64,000 nucleotides of DNA from an uncultured Bacteroidales bacterium (GTDB taxonomy: Bacteria > Bacteroidota > Bacteroidia > Bacteroidales > UBA932). Each line of letters opens with the position of its first letter. Position 1 is the first letter of the stretch. Position numbers and translations under genes: made by a program. The notes beneath the pieces are model-generated. The model searched no databases, was not told where the DNA came from, and was given only the letters and a program-made list of their open reading frames with translations. Shown here piece by piece: positions 6,689-13,690 of the stretch. The stretch lies in NCBI GenBank assembly GCA_900319485.1, contig ONOQ01000001.1, positions 1-64,000 on the forward strand, given 5' to 3'.

Positions 6689-7135
6689 ATGAAAAAACTA
6701 CTTCTTATTGCCTGCGGCCTGATTGCCAGTATCGGCCTGATGGCGCAGAATGACAAGGCGGACAATATCGTCGGCACGTACGCCGGCGGCAGCGGCAAGG
6801 ACGCCTTCAAGGTGAAAATCACAAAACTCCAGGACGGCACCTACAAAGGCCAGGTGTGCTGGGTGGCGGAACTCTACGACGCAAACGGCGTAATGGACGT
6901 TGACGACAAAAACCCCGACAAAAGCCTCAGGAACACCCCTGCCGATAAAATAGTGCTCTTCACCGGCCTCAAATACAACGCCAAGAAACAGCAGTGGGAC
7001 GGCACAAAAATCTATGATCCCAACCGCGGAATAAGAGTAAGCATGACCGCAACCTTCGACAATCCCAAAGTCCTCAAAATCCGTGGCTCGGTACTGGGAA
7101 TCGGGGAAACCGAGGTCTGGAAACGTGTAGATTAA
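6689..7135 (+). CDS. DUF2147 family secreted protein
   Basis: 148 aa with a Sec signal peptide ('LIASIGLMAQN', cleavage after about residue 20). The mature part follows the DUF2147 pattern: 'IVGTYAGGSGKDAFKVKI', 'DGTYKGQVCWV', 'DDKNPDKSLRNTPADKIVLFTGLKYN', 'WDGTKIYDPNRGIRVSMTATF', 'LKIRGSVLGIGETEVWKR'. This beta-barrel-like periplasmic family is widespread and has no firmly assigned reaction. Length is normal for the family. A lipoprotein gene follows after 11 bp, so the two may share a transcript. Confidence 0.85.
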   Translation: MKKLLLIACGLIASIGLMAQNDKADNIVGTYAGGSGKDAFKVKITKLQDGTYKGQVCWVAELYDANGVMDVDDKNPDKSLRNTPADKIVLFTGLKYNAKKQQWDGTKIYDPNRGIRVSMTATFDNPKVLKIRGSVLGIGETEVWKRVD

Positions 7136-7146
7136 CTGCTGACGCT

Positions 7147-8184
7147 ATGAGAAGACTTATTTCCCTTTTGCCGTTCCTTGGCTGCATAGCCTGCGCCGGG
7201 GGCAATTACACCAACCTGACAACTGCTGAATTTGCAGATGCCATTAAGGGCGGGGCATACGCCATTGTGGACGTCCGTACCCCCGAAGAATACGCCGCGG
7301 GGCACCTCAGGGATGCCTCAAACGTTGACTGGTTCGCCTCCGACTTTATGGACCAGATAGCCAAGGCCTACCCCAAGGGCACGTCCCTGGCCGTTTACTG
7401 CCGGAGCGGCAAGCGAAGCGCAGCCGCGGCGGCAAAACTCTCCAAGGCCGGCTACAAAGTTTCAAATATGCTGGGCGGATACCTTGCCTGGACTGAGGAA
7501 AACAGGCCCGTGACCACCTACGCCGTGGAAACGTTCATCACCCCCGCCGGCACCCCGGTAGCCATTACCCTCATAAAACACGGCACCCTTGCCATCTCAT
7601 ACAAGGGGCTTTCCTTCCACATAGATCCCGTGAGCGGCCTTGGAAAACCGACGGACTATTCTACGGAGTTCACTCCGGCCGATGCAATCCTTGTCACCCA
7701 CGAGCACGGAGACCACTTTGACACCGAGGCAATTGCCGCGCTTTCTGCCCCCGGTACCCTGGTTGTAACCAACGCCCGCTGCGCCGAAATGCTTGGCCGC
7801 GGCACGGCTCTTTCGAACGGCGATACCGCCGAACTTCCCGGAGGGATCGGCCTTACTGCCGTACCCGCCTACAACTACACCGAAGGCCGCACGATGTTCC
7901 ATCCCAAGGGCCGCGACAACGGTTTTGTGCTGGATTTTGAAGGGCTCCTTGTCTATATTGCGGGAGACACTGAAGACATCCCTGAAATGGCCGCCCTGAA
8001 AGGCATTTCCGTTGCCTTCCTCCCCGTGAATCAGCCCTACACTATGACCGTGGAGCAGTGCGTGAATGCGGCTAAGATTATCGGCCCTAAAGTCCTTATT
8101 CCTTACCATTTCTCCCAGACTGACCTGTCCGGTCTTCCTGCGCTTCTTTCCGGCATTGACGTGAGGCTGAGGGATATGCAGTAG
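7147..8184 (+). CDS. Exported rhodanese-metallo-beta-lactamase fusion
   Basis: 345 aa. The N-terminus looks like a lipoprotein signal (Cys13 or Cys16, 'FLGCIAC'). Residues about 20-120 are a rhodanese domain with 'AIVDVRTPEEYAAGH' and active loop CRSGKRS (Cys85). Residues about 125-345 are a metallo-beta-lactamase fold of the UlaG-like type, with metal motif THEHGDH (184-190) and a later 'YIAGDTED'. Rhodaneses transfer sulfane sulfur; the MBL partner could hydrolyse a thioester, lactone or persulfide product. Known sulfur-related MBL-rhodanese fusions (persulfide dioxygenase type) usually have the opposite order. The start ATG 7147 follows the DUF2147 stop by 11 bp. Substrate is unknown. Confidence 0.8.
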   Translation: MRRLISLLPFLGCIACAGGNYTNLTTAEFADAIKGGAYAIVDVRTPEEYAAGHLRDASNVDWFASDFMDQIAKAYPKGTSLAVYCRSGKRSAAAAAKLSKAGYKVSNMLGGYLAWTEENRPVTTYAVETFITPAGTPVAITLIKHGTLAISYKGLSFHIDPVSGLGKPTDYSTEFTPADAILVTHEHGDHFDTEAIAALSAPGTLVVTNARCAEMLGRGTALSNGDTAELPGGIGLTAVPAYNYTEGRTMFHPKGRDNGFVLDFEGLLVYIAGDTEDIPEMAALKGISVAFLPVNQPYTMTVEQCVNAAKIIGPKVLIPYHFSQTDLSGLPALLSGIDVRLRDMQ

Positions 8185-8185
8185 G

Positions 8186-9271
8186 CTATTCCTTAAAGCC
8201 GTCCATTATTACCGTGGGGCGTCCGTCAGACGTGAAGGCGCCCAGTTTGTACTGCCCCGGGCGGCACTCAGGCTCCCAGTAGAAAACGCCCTCGCAGTGG
8301 CCTGTGGCGCGGGATTCGCGGATAATCCTTGCCAGCTGGTCACGCCCTTTTTCCATAACCTCCGGGTGCTCCTCGTCAACCACAAAACCAGTTTCCACAA
8401 TCATAACGGGCGTGCGGTATTTCTCCCATATATGGCCGATATTCTCTATCCCGTGCGTAATTGTCTCATCCTCATCCGTTTCCAGGCCCGAATCAATGGC
8501 CCAGTAGGGGTAGAGGGACATCCCCACTATATCCCATTTTGCGCCGTACTTCCTGAGGGTGTCAAGGTTGCTGTCGTAAAGATTCCGGTCAAAGCCGTTG
8601 TCTAGATGTACAATGACGCGGGCCTTTGGAAACACCTTCTTTACGGCATCGTAACCGGCGCTGAAAAGCCCCGCGTACTGCCGGGGATTATTTCTAAGAT
8701 GGCCGATAGACTCAAGGATTGTGACCCGCCCCAGGGAATCCGGGACGGGATCTCCCCACCAGTCACCTTTGACCGTCCAGAGGAAGCCGTTACTGGTTTC
8801 GTTCCCAACCTGCACCCACTTTGGCTCAATCCCTTCCGCCTTCAGCGCTCCCAGGACGTCTTCCGTGTGGGCGGCAAGGAGGCCCTTAACCTCTTCATAG
8901 GGCTTTCCGCTCCAGGCGGCGGGGATATTCTGCTTCTTTGGATCGGCCCAGAAATCACTGTAATGGAAATCCACCATTATGGCCATTCCAAGGTCCCTTG
9001 CTATGCGGGCTTTGACAAGGAGATCCTCCTTGGAATTCCAGTTTCCGTGCTTTGAAGGGTCCACCCACACGCGGAACCTGATGGCGTCCAGTCCCAGTTC
9101 CTTCATAAGGGCGGTGCATTCACGCTGTTCCCCGTTGTTATTGTAGAATTTCAGGCCGTTGGCATCGTATTCGGTGGCCCAGCCGATATCGGCCCCCTTC
9201 CAAAAATGCGTTGTATTACATCCAAACAACGTGATACAACACAAAGCGGCAATAGTAATTGAGTGCTTCAT
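8186..9271 (-). CDS. GH53 endo-beta-1,4-galactanase, lipoprotein
   Basis: 361 aa from ATG 9269-9271; the longer frame has no signal peptide at its start and reads through the promoter. The signal peptide ends in lipobox LFGC (Cys18). The GH53 fold starts at once with 'FWKGADIGWATEYDANG', then 'DAIRFRVWVDPSKHG', 'MVDFHYSDFWADPKKQ'. The acid/base region is 'WVQVGNETSNGFLW' and the nucleophile region 'PVMIVETGF'. GH53 enzymes cut beta-1,4-galactan of type I arabinogalactan (pectin side chains). It is predicted to be surface- or periplasm-anchored. No SusC/D lies next to it, so it is a lone enzyme gene. It converges with the MBL gene (1-bp gap). Confidence 0.93.
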   Translation of the reverse strand: MKHSITIAALCCITLFGCNTTHFWKGADIGWATEYDANGLKFYNNNGEQRECTALMKELGLDAIRFRVWVDPSKHGNWNSKEDLLVKARIARDLGMAIMVDFHYSDFWADPKKQNIPAAWSGKPYEEVKGLLAAHTEDVLGALKAEGIEPKWVQVGNETSNGFLWTVKGDWWGDPVPDSLGRVTILESIGHLRNNPRQYAGLFSAGYDAVKKVFPKARVIVHLDNGFDRNLYDSNLDTLRKYGAKWDIVGMSLYPYWAIDSGLETDEDETITHGIENIGHIWEKYRTPVMIVETGFVVDEEHPEVMEKGRDQLARIIRESRATGHCEGVFYWEPECRPGQYKLGAFTSDGRPTVIMDGFKE

Positions 9272-9289
9272 TGCGGTTAGTTTTATATG

Positions 9290-9297
9290 CAAAGTTA
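9290..9297 (-). promoter_or_regulatory. -7 element for the GH53 gene
   Basis: Minus-strand TAACTTTG (plus-strand CAAAGTTA), 18 bp before the start codon. It is part of a compact divergent promoter region with the GNAT gene. Confidence 0.55.
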
Positions 9298-9326
9298 GCA
9301 TATTTGCCAAATACTTGCACAATGCG

Positions 9327-9334
9327 TATCTTTG
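9327..9334 (+). promoter_or_regulatory. -7 element for the GNAT/HAD/TonB-C unit
   Basis: TATCTTTG, 9 bp before ATG 9344, implying a very short leader. Confidence 0.55.
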
Positions 9335-9343
9335 CCTTTGCAA

Positions 9344-9832
9344 ATGACCATCCGCAGTTCTCATACAGAGGACCTTACATCAATAATGACCGTTCTGGAG
9401 GCGGCCAAGGGAATTATGCGTGCAAGCGGCAACACCGGCCAGTGGGTTAACGGCTATCCCTCCCGTGAGGTTGTTGAGGCCGATATTTCCTCCGGCCACG
9501 GCTTTGTGGTCCTTGACGGCGCCAGGATTGCCGGCTATTTTGCCTATATCCCTTCGCCGGAGCCCACATATAGTTATATAGAAGGTGGGGCCTGGCTGGA
9601 AGACACCCTTCCGTACCACGTTGTGCACAGGATTGGAAGCGTTCCGGAGGTCCACGGCGTGTTCCGCGCCATAATGGACTGGTGCTTTGAGCGTGATCCC
9701 AATATCCGCATAGATACCCACCGTGACAATCACATAATGCAGCACTGCATTGAGAGTTACGGCTTCACCTATTGCGGAGTGATTTATCTTGCCGATGGCG
9801 CCCCGCGCCTTGCCTATCAGAAACTGCTATGA
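9344..9832 (+). CDS. GNAT-family N-acetyltransferase
   Basis: 162 aa from ATG 9344 (MTIRSSHTEDL…); the earlier in-frame ATG would overlap the -7 box. N-terminal 'IRSSHTEDLTSIMTVLEAAKGIM' is the usual first strand and helix of a GNAT fold. The middle has 'SGHGFVVLDGARIAGYFAYI', and the C-terminus 'DTHRDNHIMQHCIESYGFTYCGVIYL' is the conserved 'N-x-x-M-x-x-…-GF-x-x-G' end. The family transfers acetyl from acetyl-CoA to amines; the substrate is not evident. Its stop overlaps the next start (ATGA), so translation is coupled to the HAD phosphatase. Confidence 0.85.
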   Translation: MTIRSSHTEDLTSIMTVLEAAKGIMRASGNTGQWVNGYPSREVVEADISSGHGFVVLDGARIAGYFAYIPSPEPTYSYIEGGAWLEDTLPYHVVHRIGSVPEVHGVFRAIMDWCFERDPNIRIDTHRDNHIMQHCIESYGFTYCGVIYLADGAPRLAYQKLL

Positions 9833-10473
9833 CAAAACTTATCGTATTTGACTTTGACGGCACGCTTGGGGATACCCTGGAACTGATCCTGAAGTGTAAT
9901 CACGAGACCCGCCGGCGGATGGGCGCTCCGGAGATTCCGGACAGCGCCATAATCGCAACTATCGGTATTCCTCTCCGCGACGGGCTGCGTGTGATGAACC
10001 CGGGAGTCCGGGAGGAAGACATCCCCGTTTGGTTCCGGACCTACCGTGAAGTGTTTGCAGAATATGAGCCCAGGATGGTTCCTGCGCTGTTTCCGGGGGT
10101 GAAGGAGACGCTCTCTCAGTTGCACGGGAGGGGTTTTATCCTTACCGTTGCGTCTTCCCGTGAGACGGATTCCCTGAAAAGTTTCCTTGAGAGGATGGGC
10201 ATTGCACCGTACTTTGACTATGTTCTTGGCGCCGAGGATGTTGTGAACGCAAAACCAAACCCGGAGCCCGTGCTGAAGACCCTGGAGCGCTTTGGGGTTA
10301 TCGGCCCTGAATGCCTTGTGGTTGGGGATATGCCCGTTGACATACAGATGGGGCTTGGCGCCGGGGCCGTTACCTGCGGTGTCACGTTTGGCAATTCCTC
10401 CCGCGAAGCACTTTCCGACGCCGGAGCAAACTACGTGATTGACAGTTTTGACAAGTTACTATCCATAATATGA
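9829..10473 (+). CDS. HAD-superfamily phosphatase, phosphoglycolate phosphatase-like
   Basis: 214 aa from ATG 9829, which overlaps the GNAT stop as ATGA. HAD motif I is 'VFDFDGTLGDT' (near residue 7), with a helical cap domain including 'IGIPLRDGLRVMN'. Motif II is 'TVASSRETDSLKSFLERMGIAPYFD', motif III 'NAKPNPEPVLKTLERFG', motif IV 'CLVVGDMPVDIQMGLGAG'. This is the Gph/PGP-type subfamily that removes phosphate from small metabolites. Its stop overlaps the next gene's ATG (ATGA again). The GNAT-HAD-TonB-C string is tightly coupled, though a shared pathway is not evident. Confidence 0.88.
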   Translation: MTKLIVFDFDGTLGDTLELILKCNHETRRRMGAPEIPDSAIIATIGIPLRDGLRVMNPGVREEDIPVWFRTYREVFAEYEPRMVPALFPGVKETLSQLHGRGFILTVASSRETDSLKSFLERMGIAPYFDYVLGAEDVVNAKPNPEPVLKTLERFGVIGPECLVVGDMPVDIQMGLGAGAVTCGVTFGNSSREALSDAGANYVIDSFDKLLSII

Positions 10474-11153
10474 AAAAAGTCCTTGCTATAATTCTGGCAG
10501 CGGTTATCGGCCTAAGCCTTTCCGCCCAGCCCAAACGCCTCACAGTCAAAGAGTTCCTGAAGGTTTCCCCCAAAGACACCGCTTCTTACATCGTGAGTGG
10601 CGTTGTGAGTAAGATCCGCAGTGCCTCCAGCGGCAGTTTTTACCTCAAGGACCGCACCGGTACAATGCTGGTTTACGGCATCCAGGACCCCTCAGACCCT
10701 TCGGCCAGTATCAAGAAGATGGGCATAATGAGAGGCGACACCGTTGCCGTCCAGGGCAGGTTCCTCCTGTACGCCGGGCAAACCAAGGAAATGAAAGACG
10801 GCATTCTCCTTTCTAAGGCCGATGGTCCTGAGCACGGTAAAACCTTCCTGGAGCGCCTTGACAGGCAGCCAAGCTTCCAGGGTCACGAGGGTAATGATGC
10901 TCCCAAGGCCTTCTCCAAATGGGTCAATGAGCATGTGAAGCGCCCCGCAAGCGGAGAGAAGGGCACAGTGGTAGTGGATTACGCGATAGGCCGCAACGGC
11001 AAAGTGCAGGAAGTGCAAGTGAAACGCGGCGCCTCGCCTGCCCTTGACGCCGAAGCCGTGCGCGTAGTGAAAAGCGCCCCCAAGTGGAAACCGGCCAGAT
11101 ATGACGGCGTCCCCGTCCGCTTCATGGCTTATGTCACAGTAGTATTTGATTGA
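10470..11153 (+). CDS. Periplasmic protein with OB-like and TonB C-terminal domains
   Basis: 227 aa. A Sec signal peptide ends near 'LSLSAQP'. Residues about 22-115 ('LTVKEFLKVSPKDTASYIVSGVVSKIRSASSGSFYLKDRTGTMLVYGI…MGIMRGDTVAVQGRFLLY') look like an OB-fold nucleic-acid-type barrel as found in small exported Bacteroidales proteins. Residues about 140-227 are a TonB C-terminal-like domain: 'GTVVVDYAIGRNGKVQEVQVKRGASPALDAEAVRVVKSAPKWKPARYDGVPV'. There is no membrane anchor beyond the signal peptide and no proline-rich spacer, so it is not a standard energy-transducing TonB. The domain may act as a periplasmic binding module. Confidence 0.75.
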   Translation: MKKVLAIILAAVIGLSLSAQPKRLTVKEFLKVSPKDTASYIVSGVVSKIRSASSGSFYLKDRTGTMLVYGIQDPSDPSASIKKMGIMRGDTVAVQGRFLLYAGQTKEMKDGILLSKADGPEHGKTFLERLDRQPSFQGHEGNDAPKAFSKWVNEHVKRPASGEKGTVVVDYAIGRNGKVQEVQVKRGASPALDAEAVRVVKSAPKWKPARYDGVPVRFMAYVTVVFD

Positions 11154-11208
11154 TTTTCAATTAATTTTACTATATTTACAAATAAGTGCCACATAATAAC
11201 ACATAGCC

Positions 11209-12525
11209 ATGAGTAACAGTAATCTTCTGGACGACCTTATGAAACTGAAATCGTCGTCGCCGCAACCACCTTCCAAACCCCAGTCCCCCGCAATTTCCCC
11301 GGATGTCAAGGCCGAGTTCGACAAGTGGAAACAATGCTGTGAGGACAAGGCGTATGAGGAGGGAGTGCCTCATCTTCTGAAAGCCGCAGATGGCGGTTAT
11401 CCGCCCGCTCAAAGCGATATGGCTTTTCAGCTTTTCAAAGGCCGGCTCATTCCTAACGACATAATGAAGGCCGAACAATATGCGCGGGCTGGCGCCGTGC
11501 AGGGACATGACGGCTGTCAGCTATGGCTGGGCCAGATTCTCCGCCACAAAGGGCAGTTTGCCGAAGCTGTTGACTGGCTCACGAAATCGGCCGCCCAGGG
11601 CCAGGGATGGTCGGCCTTCATCCTTGGAGAAATGTACGAAAAAGGTGAAGGCGTTCCCGCCAATTTGGATGAGGCTGTCCGCTGGTATAAAAAATCGGCC
11701 AGAACCACAAACGCTTACGGAAAAGACGCCAAGAAAGCGCTGGATCGTCTGGGGATCGCCGTATATGAGGAGGGAGAGTATATGGAGGCAGTTCTGAGCG
11801 TTCAGATAACGCCTGGCTTGAGCGTTGACGACTTTTACAACCATGGCCGCTTCTGGGACCATCTTCAGCAGCCGGATCGACTCGCCTACCTTATTGCCGC
11901 CGCCAACAACGGCCATCCGGAAGCTGCCAAAAAACTGTCAGATATCCTTGTGAGCGACGATGCCAAATCCTACGGATTCTATAGCCCTCAGGCATCGGCC
12001 CACTACTTCCAGCTTGCCAAGGATAATTTCAAGAAGTTGGCCGATGCCGGAGACGCCGAGGCTATGTCGGATTACGCATGGATGATAAAGGACGAGAACA
12101 ATCCTCTGGCCATGCAGTATCTGGAGCGCGGTGCAAATATGGGCAATGATTCCTGCCAGCTGTATCTGGGCCGGATCTACTTGGATCGCCGGGTCTATGA
12201 CAAGGCCATGTACTGGCTTACAAAGTCTGCAGAGCAGGGTCAGGGATGGGCTGCGCTCCTTGTGGGCCAAATGTATGAGAACGGAGAGGGTACAAGACGT
12301 GACATCTCCAAGGCCAAGTACTGGTATCAGGTATCTGTGGACTCCAAGAATTACTATGGTCAGTATGCCCAGGAATGCCTGGACCGTCTTGCTGCAACGG
12401 GCGGCGGCGGCATTGACCTTGGTGCCATAGGAGATGCCGTTGATGAAATCAATGGTAAGCTCAGCGACATTGGTGACACCATCTCCAGCGGCCTCAAATC
12501 CCTGTTCAGCCGGTTCAAGAAATAG
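11209..12525 (+). CDS. Cytoplasmic Sel1/TPR repeat protein
   Basis: 438 aa without a signal peptide. Sel1-like repeats (~36 aa, 'A-x-x-W-L-x-K-A-A-x-x-G-x-x-x-A-x-x-x-L-G-x-x-Y-x-x-G-x-G') occur in two blocks, about residues 60-190 and 265-400. Near-identical cores are 'AVDWLTKSAAQGQGWSAFIL' and 'AMYWLTKSAEQGQGWAALLV', so the protein is an internal duplication. The C-terminal ~40 residues ('IDLGAIGDAVDEINGKLSDI…LKSLFSRFKK') form an amphipathic, basic-ended helix that may bind membrane or a partner. Sel1 proteins are scaffolds for protein complexes. It stands alone with a terminator at 12569. Confidence 0.85.
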   Translation: MSNSNLLDDLMKLKSSSPQPPSKPQSPAISPDVKAEFDKWKQCCEDKAYEEGVPHLLKAADGGYPPAQSDMAFQLFKGRLIPNDIMKAEQYARAGAVQGHDGCQLWLGQILRHKGQFAEAVDWLTKSAAQGQGWSAFILGEMYEKGEGVPANLDEAVRWYKKSARTTNAYGKDAKKALDRLGIAVYEEGEYMEAVLSVQITPGLSVDDFYNHGRFWDHLQQPDRLAYLIAAANNGHPEAAKKLSDILVSDDAKSYGFYSPQASAHYFQLAKDNFKKLADAGDAEAMSDYAWMIKDENNPLAMQYLERGANMGNDSCQLYLGRIYLDRRVYDKAMYWLTKSAEQGQGWAALLVGQMYENGEGTRRDISKAKYWYQVSVDSKNYYGQYAQECLDRLAATGGGGIDLGAIGDAVDEINGKLSDIGDTISSGLKSLFSRFKK

Positions 12526-12568
12526 CCCTGGCTCTTAAGTTACTGAAAATCAGATGCTTATAATTCCC

Positions 12569-12598
12569 CGGGTGCACCTGCAAGTGCACCCGAGTTTG
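12569..12598 (+). terminator. Terminator-like hairpin after the Sel1 gene
   Basis: A perfect 9-bp stem, CGGGTGCAC (12569-12577) with GTGCACCCG (12584-12592), and loop CTGCAA. Only a weak T run follows. Confidence 0.6.
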
Positions 12599-12656
12599 CG
12601 TTATAGCTTGAATATCAACTATTTCCCGGCCAGGGAGGATATTGCCGATTTTTAGC

Positions 12657-12664
12657 TATCTTTG
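12657..12664 (+). promoter_or_regulatory. -7 element of the shikimate operon
   Basis: TATCTTTG 6 bp before ATG 12671; it would drive aroB-aroDA-aroC. Confidence 0.55.
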
Positions 12665-12670
12665 TAAGTT

Positions 12671-13690
12671 ATGAATAAGGATGTTGTCATAGTACGCGGA
12701 GAGAAGGTGGCCGATGTAGCCGCAAAACTTGCCGGAGAGAAGGAAATCTTCATAGTGCACGACGAAAACGTGGCGCACGTTGCGGCTGCTGTAGCGGCGG
12801 CGATTCAGATGCCCGATCAGGTCGGGCATGACGATATGCGTCATAGCCGGCCCCGACCGGCTATCTTCTCCCTGAAAACCTCCGAGGAACTAAAGACTAT
12901 GGAAACGGCGGTGTGGGTTACTGAGCGCCTTCTGGAAGCCGATGCATCCCGCGGCGCGCTGGTCCTTGCCATAGGCGGCGGCATCACTACGGACATCGCC
13001 GGCTTTGCGGCCAGTATGTACAAGCGCGGCATCCGTTACGCCAACATCCCCACCACGCTCCTTGCCCAGGTGGACGCTGCAATCGGCGGCAAAACCGGGG
13101 TGAACCTTCACGGCTACAAGAATATGCTGGGGGCCTTCCATATGCCTGAGTTCACGTTTTTGACGTCTTCCGTGCTTGAGACGCTCCCGGAAAAGGAACT
13201 CCGCTGCGGCCTGACGGAAATGCTCAAGACCTTCCTGATAGGGGATGCCGATGCCTACGAAAAATGCATCGCCGGAGGCATCACAAATGACCTCATCTTC
13301 AGGGCTGCGTCAATCAAGGCCGATATAGTGTGCCGTGACCCTCTGGAGCACGGCGAAAGGGCGGTTCTGAACCTTGGCCATACGTTTGGGCACGCAATTG
13401 AGCACTGCTCTGAGGGCACCATCGCCCACGGTGAGGCGGTGGGGATGGGAATAATCCTTGCCGCAAGGCTCTCCGAAGGCCTGGGACTGGCAGCAAAAGG
13501 CCTTGCAGCGGGCCTCAAGGCCGATTTTGACGTCGTGGGGCTCCGTACGGACTGCCCCTACGGCATTGATGAACTTGCCGCCGCAATGAAAAAGGACAAG
13601 AAGGACGGTAAGTTTGTGCTCCTTAAAGGCATTGGCCAGCCTGTTATCACCACAGTGAAAGAAGATGATCTGCGTAAGTATACAGAATAA
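12671..13690 (+). CDS. aroB: 3-Dehydroquinate synthase
   Basis: 339 aa. It converts DAHP to 3-dehydroquinate (second step of the shikimate pathway) using NAD and a divalent metal. Recognisable blocks are 'LVLAIGGGITTDIAGFAASMYKRGIRYANIPTTLLAQVDAAIGGKTGVN' (NAD and substrate site), 'GAFHMPEFTFLTSSVLETLPEKELRCGLTEMLKTFLIGD', and metal ligands in 'RAVLNLGHTFGHAIEHCSEGTIAHGEAVGMG'. Odd: residues 47-62 (MPDQVGHDDMRHSRPR) are encoded by two consecutive palindromes (12809-12864) and look like an in-frame repeat insertion between the N-terminal helix and the 'FSLKTSEELKTMETA' region. The 3' end overlaps the next gene by 26 bp. Start ATG 12671 follows a -7 box closely. Confidence 0.95.
   Translation: MNKDVVIVRGEKVADVAAKLAGEKEIFIVHDENVAHVAAAVAAAIQMPDQVGHDDMRHSRPRPAIFSLKTSEELKTMETAVWVTERLLEADASRGALVLAIGGGITTDIAGFAASMYKRGIRYANIPTTLLAQVDAAIGGKTGVNLHGYKNMLGAFHMPEFTFLTSSVLETLPEKELRCGLTEMLKTFLIGDADAYEKCIAGGITNDLIFRAASIKADIVCRDPLEHGERAVLNLGHTFGHAIEHCSEGTIAHGEAVGMGIILAARLSEGLGLAAKGLAAGLKADFDVVGLRTDCPYGIDELAAAMKKDKKDGKFVLLKGIGQPVITTVKEDDLRKYTE
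12809..12864. repeat. Two palindromes inside aroB
   Basis: Palindrome 1: ATGCCCGA (12809-12816) with TCGGGCAT (12822-12829), followed by GACG. Palindrome 2: ATAGCCGG (12843-12850) with CCGGCTAT (12857-12864). The first is the same unit as the intergenic repeat at 6597. Both keep the aroB frame open. Confidence 0.8.
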
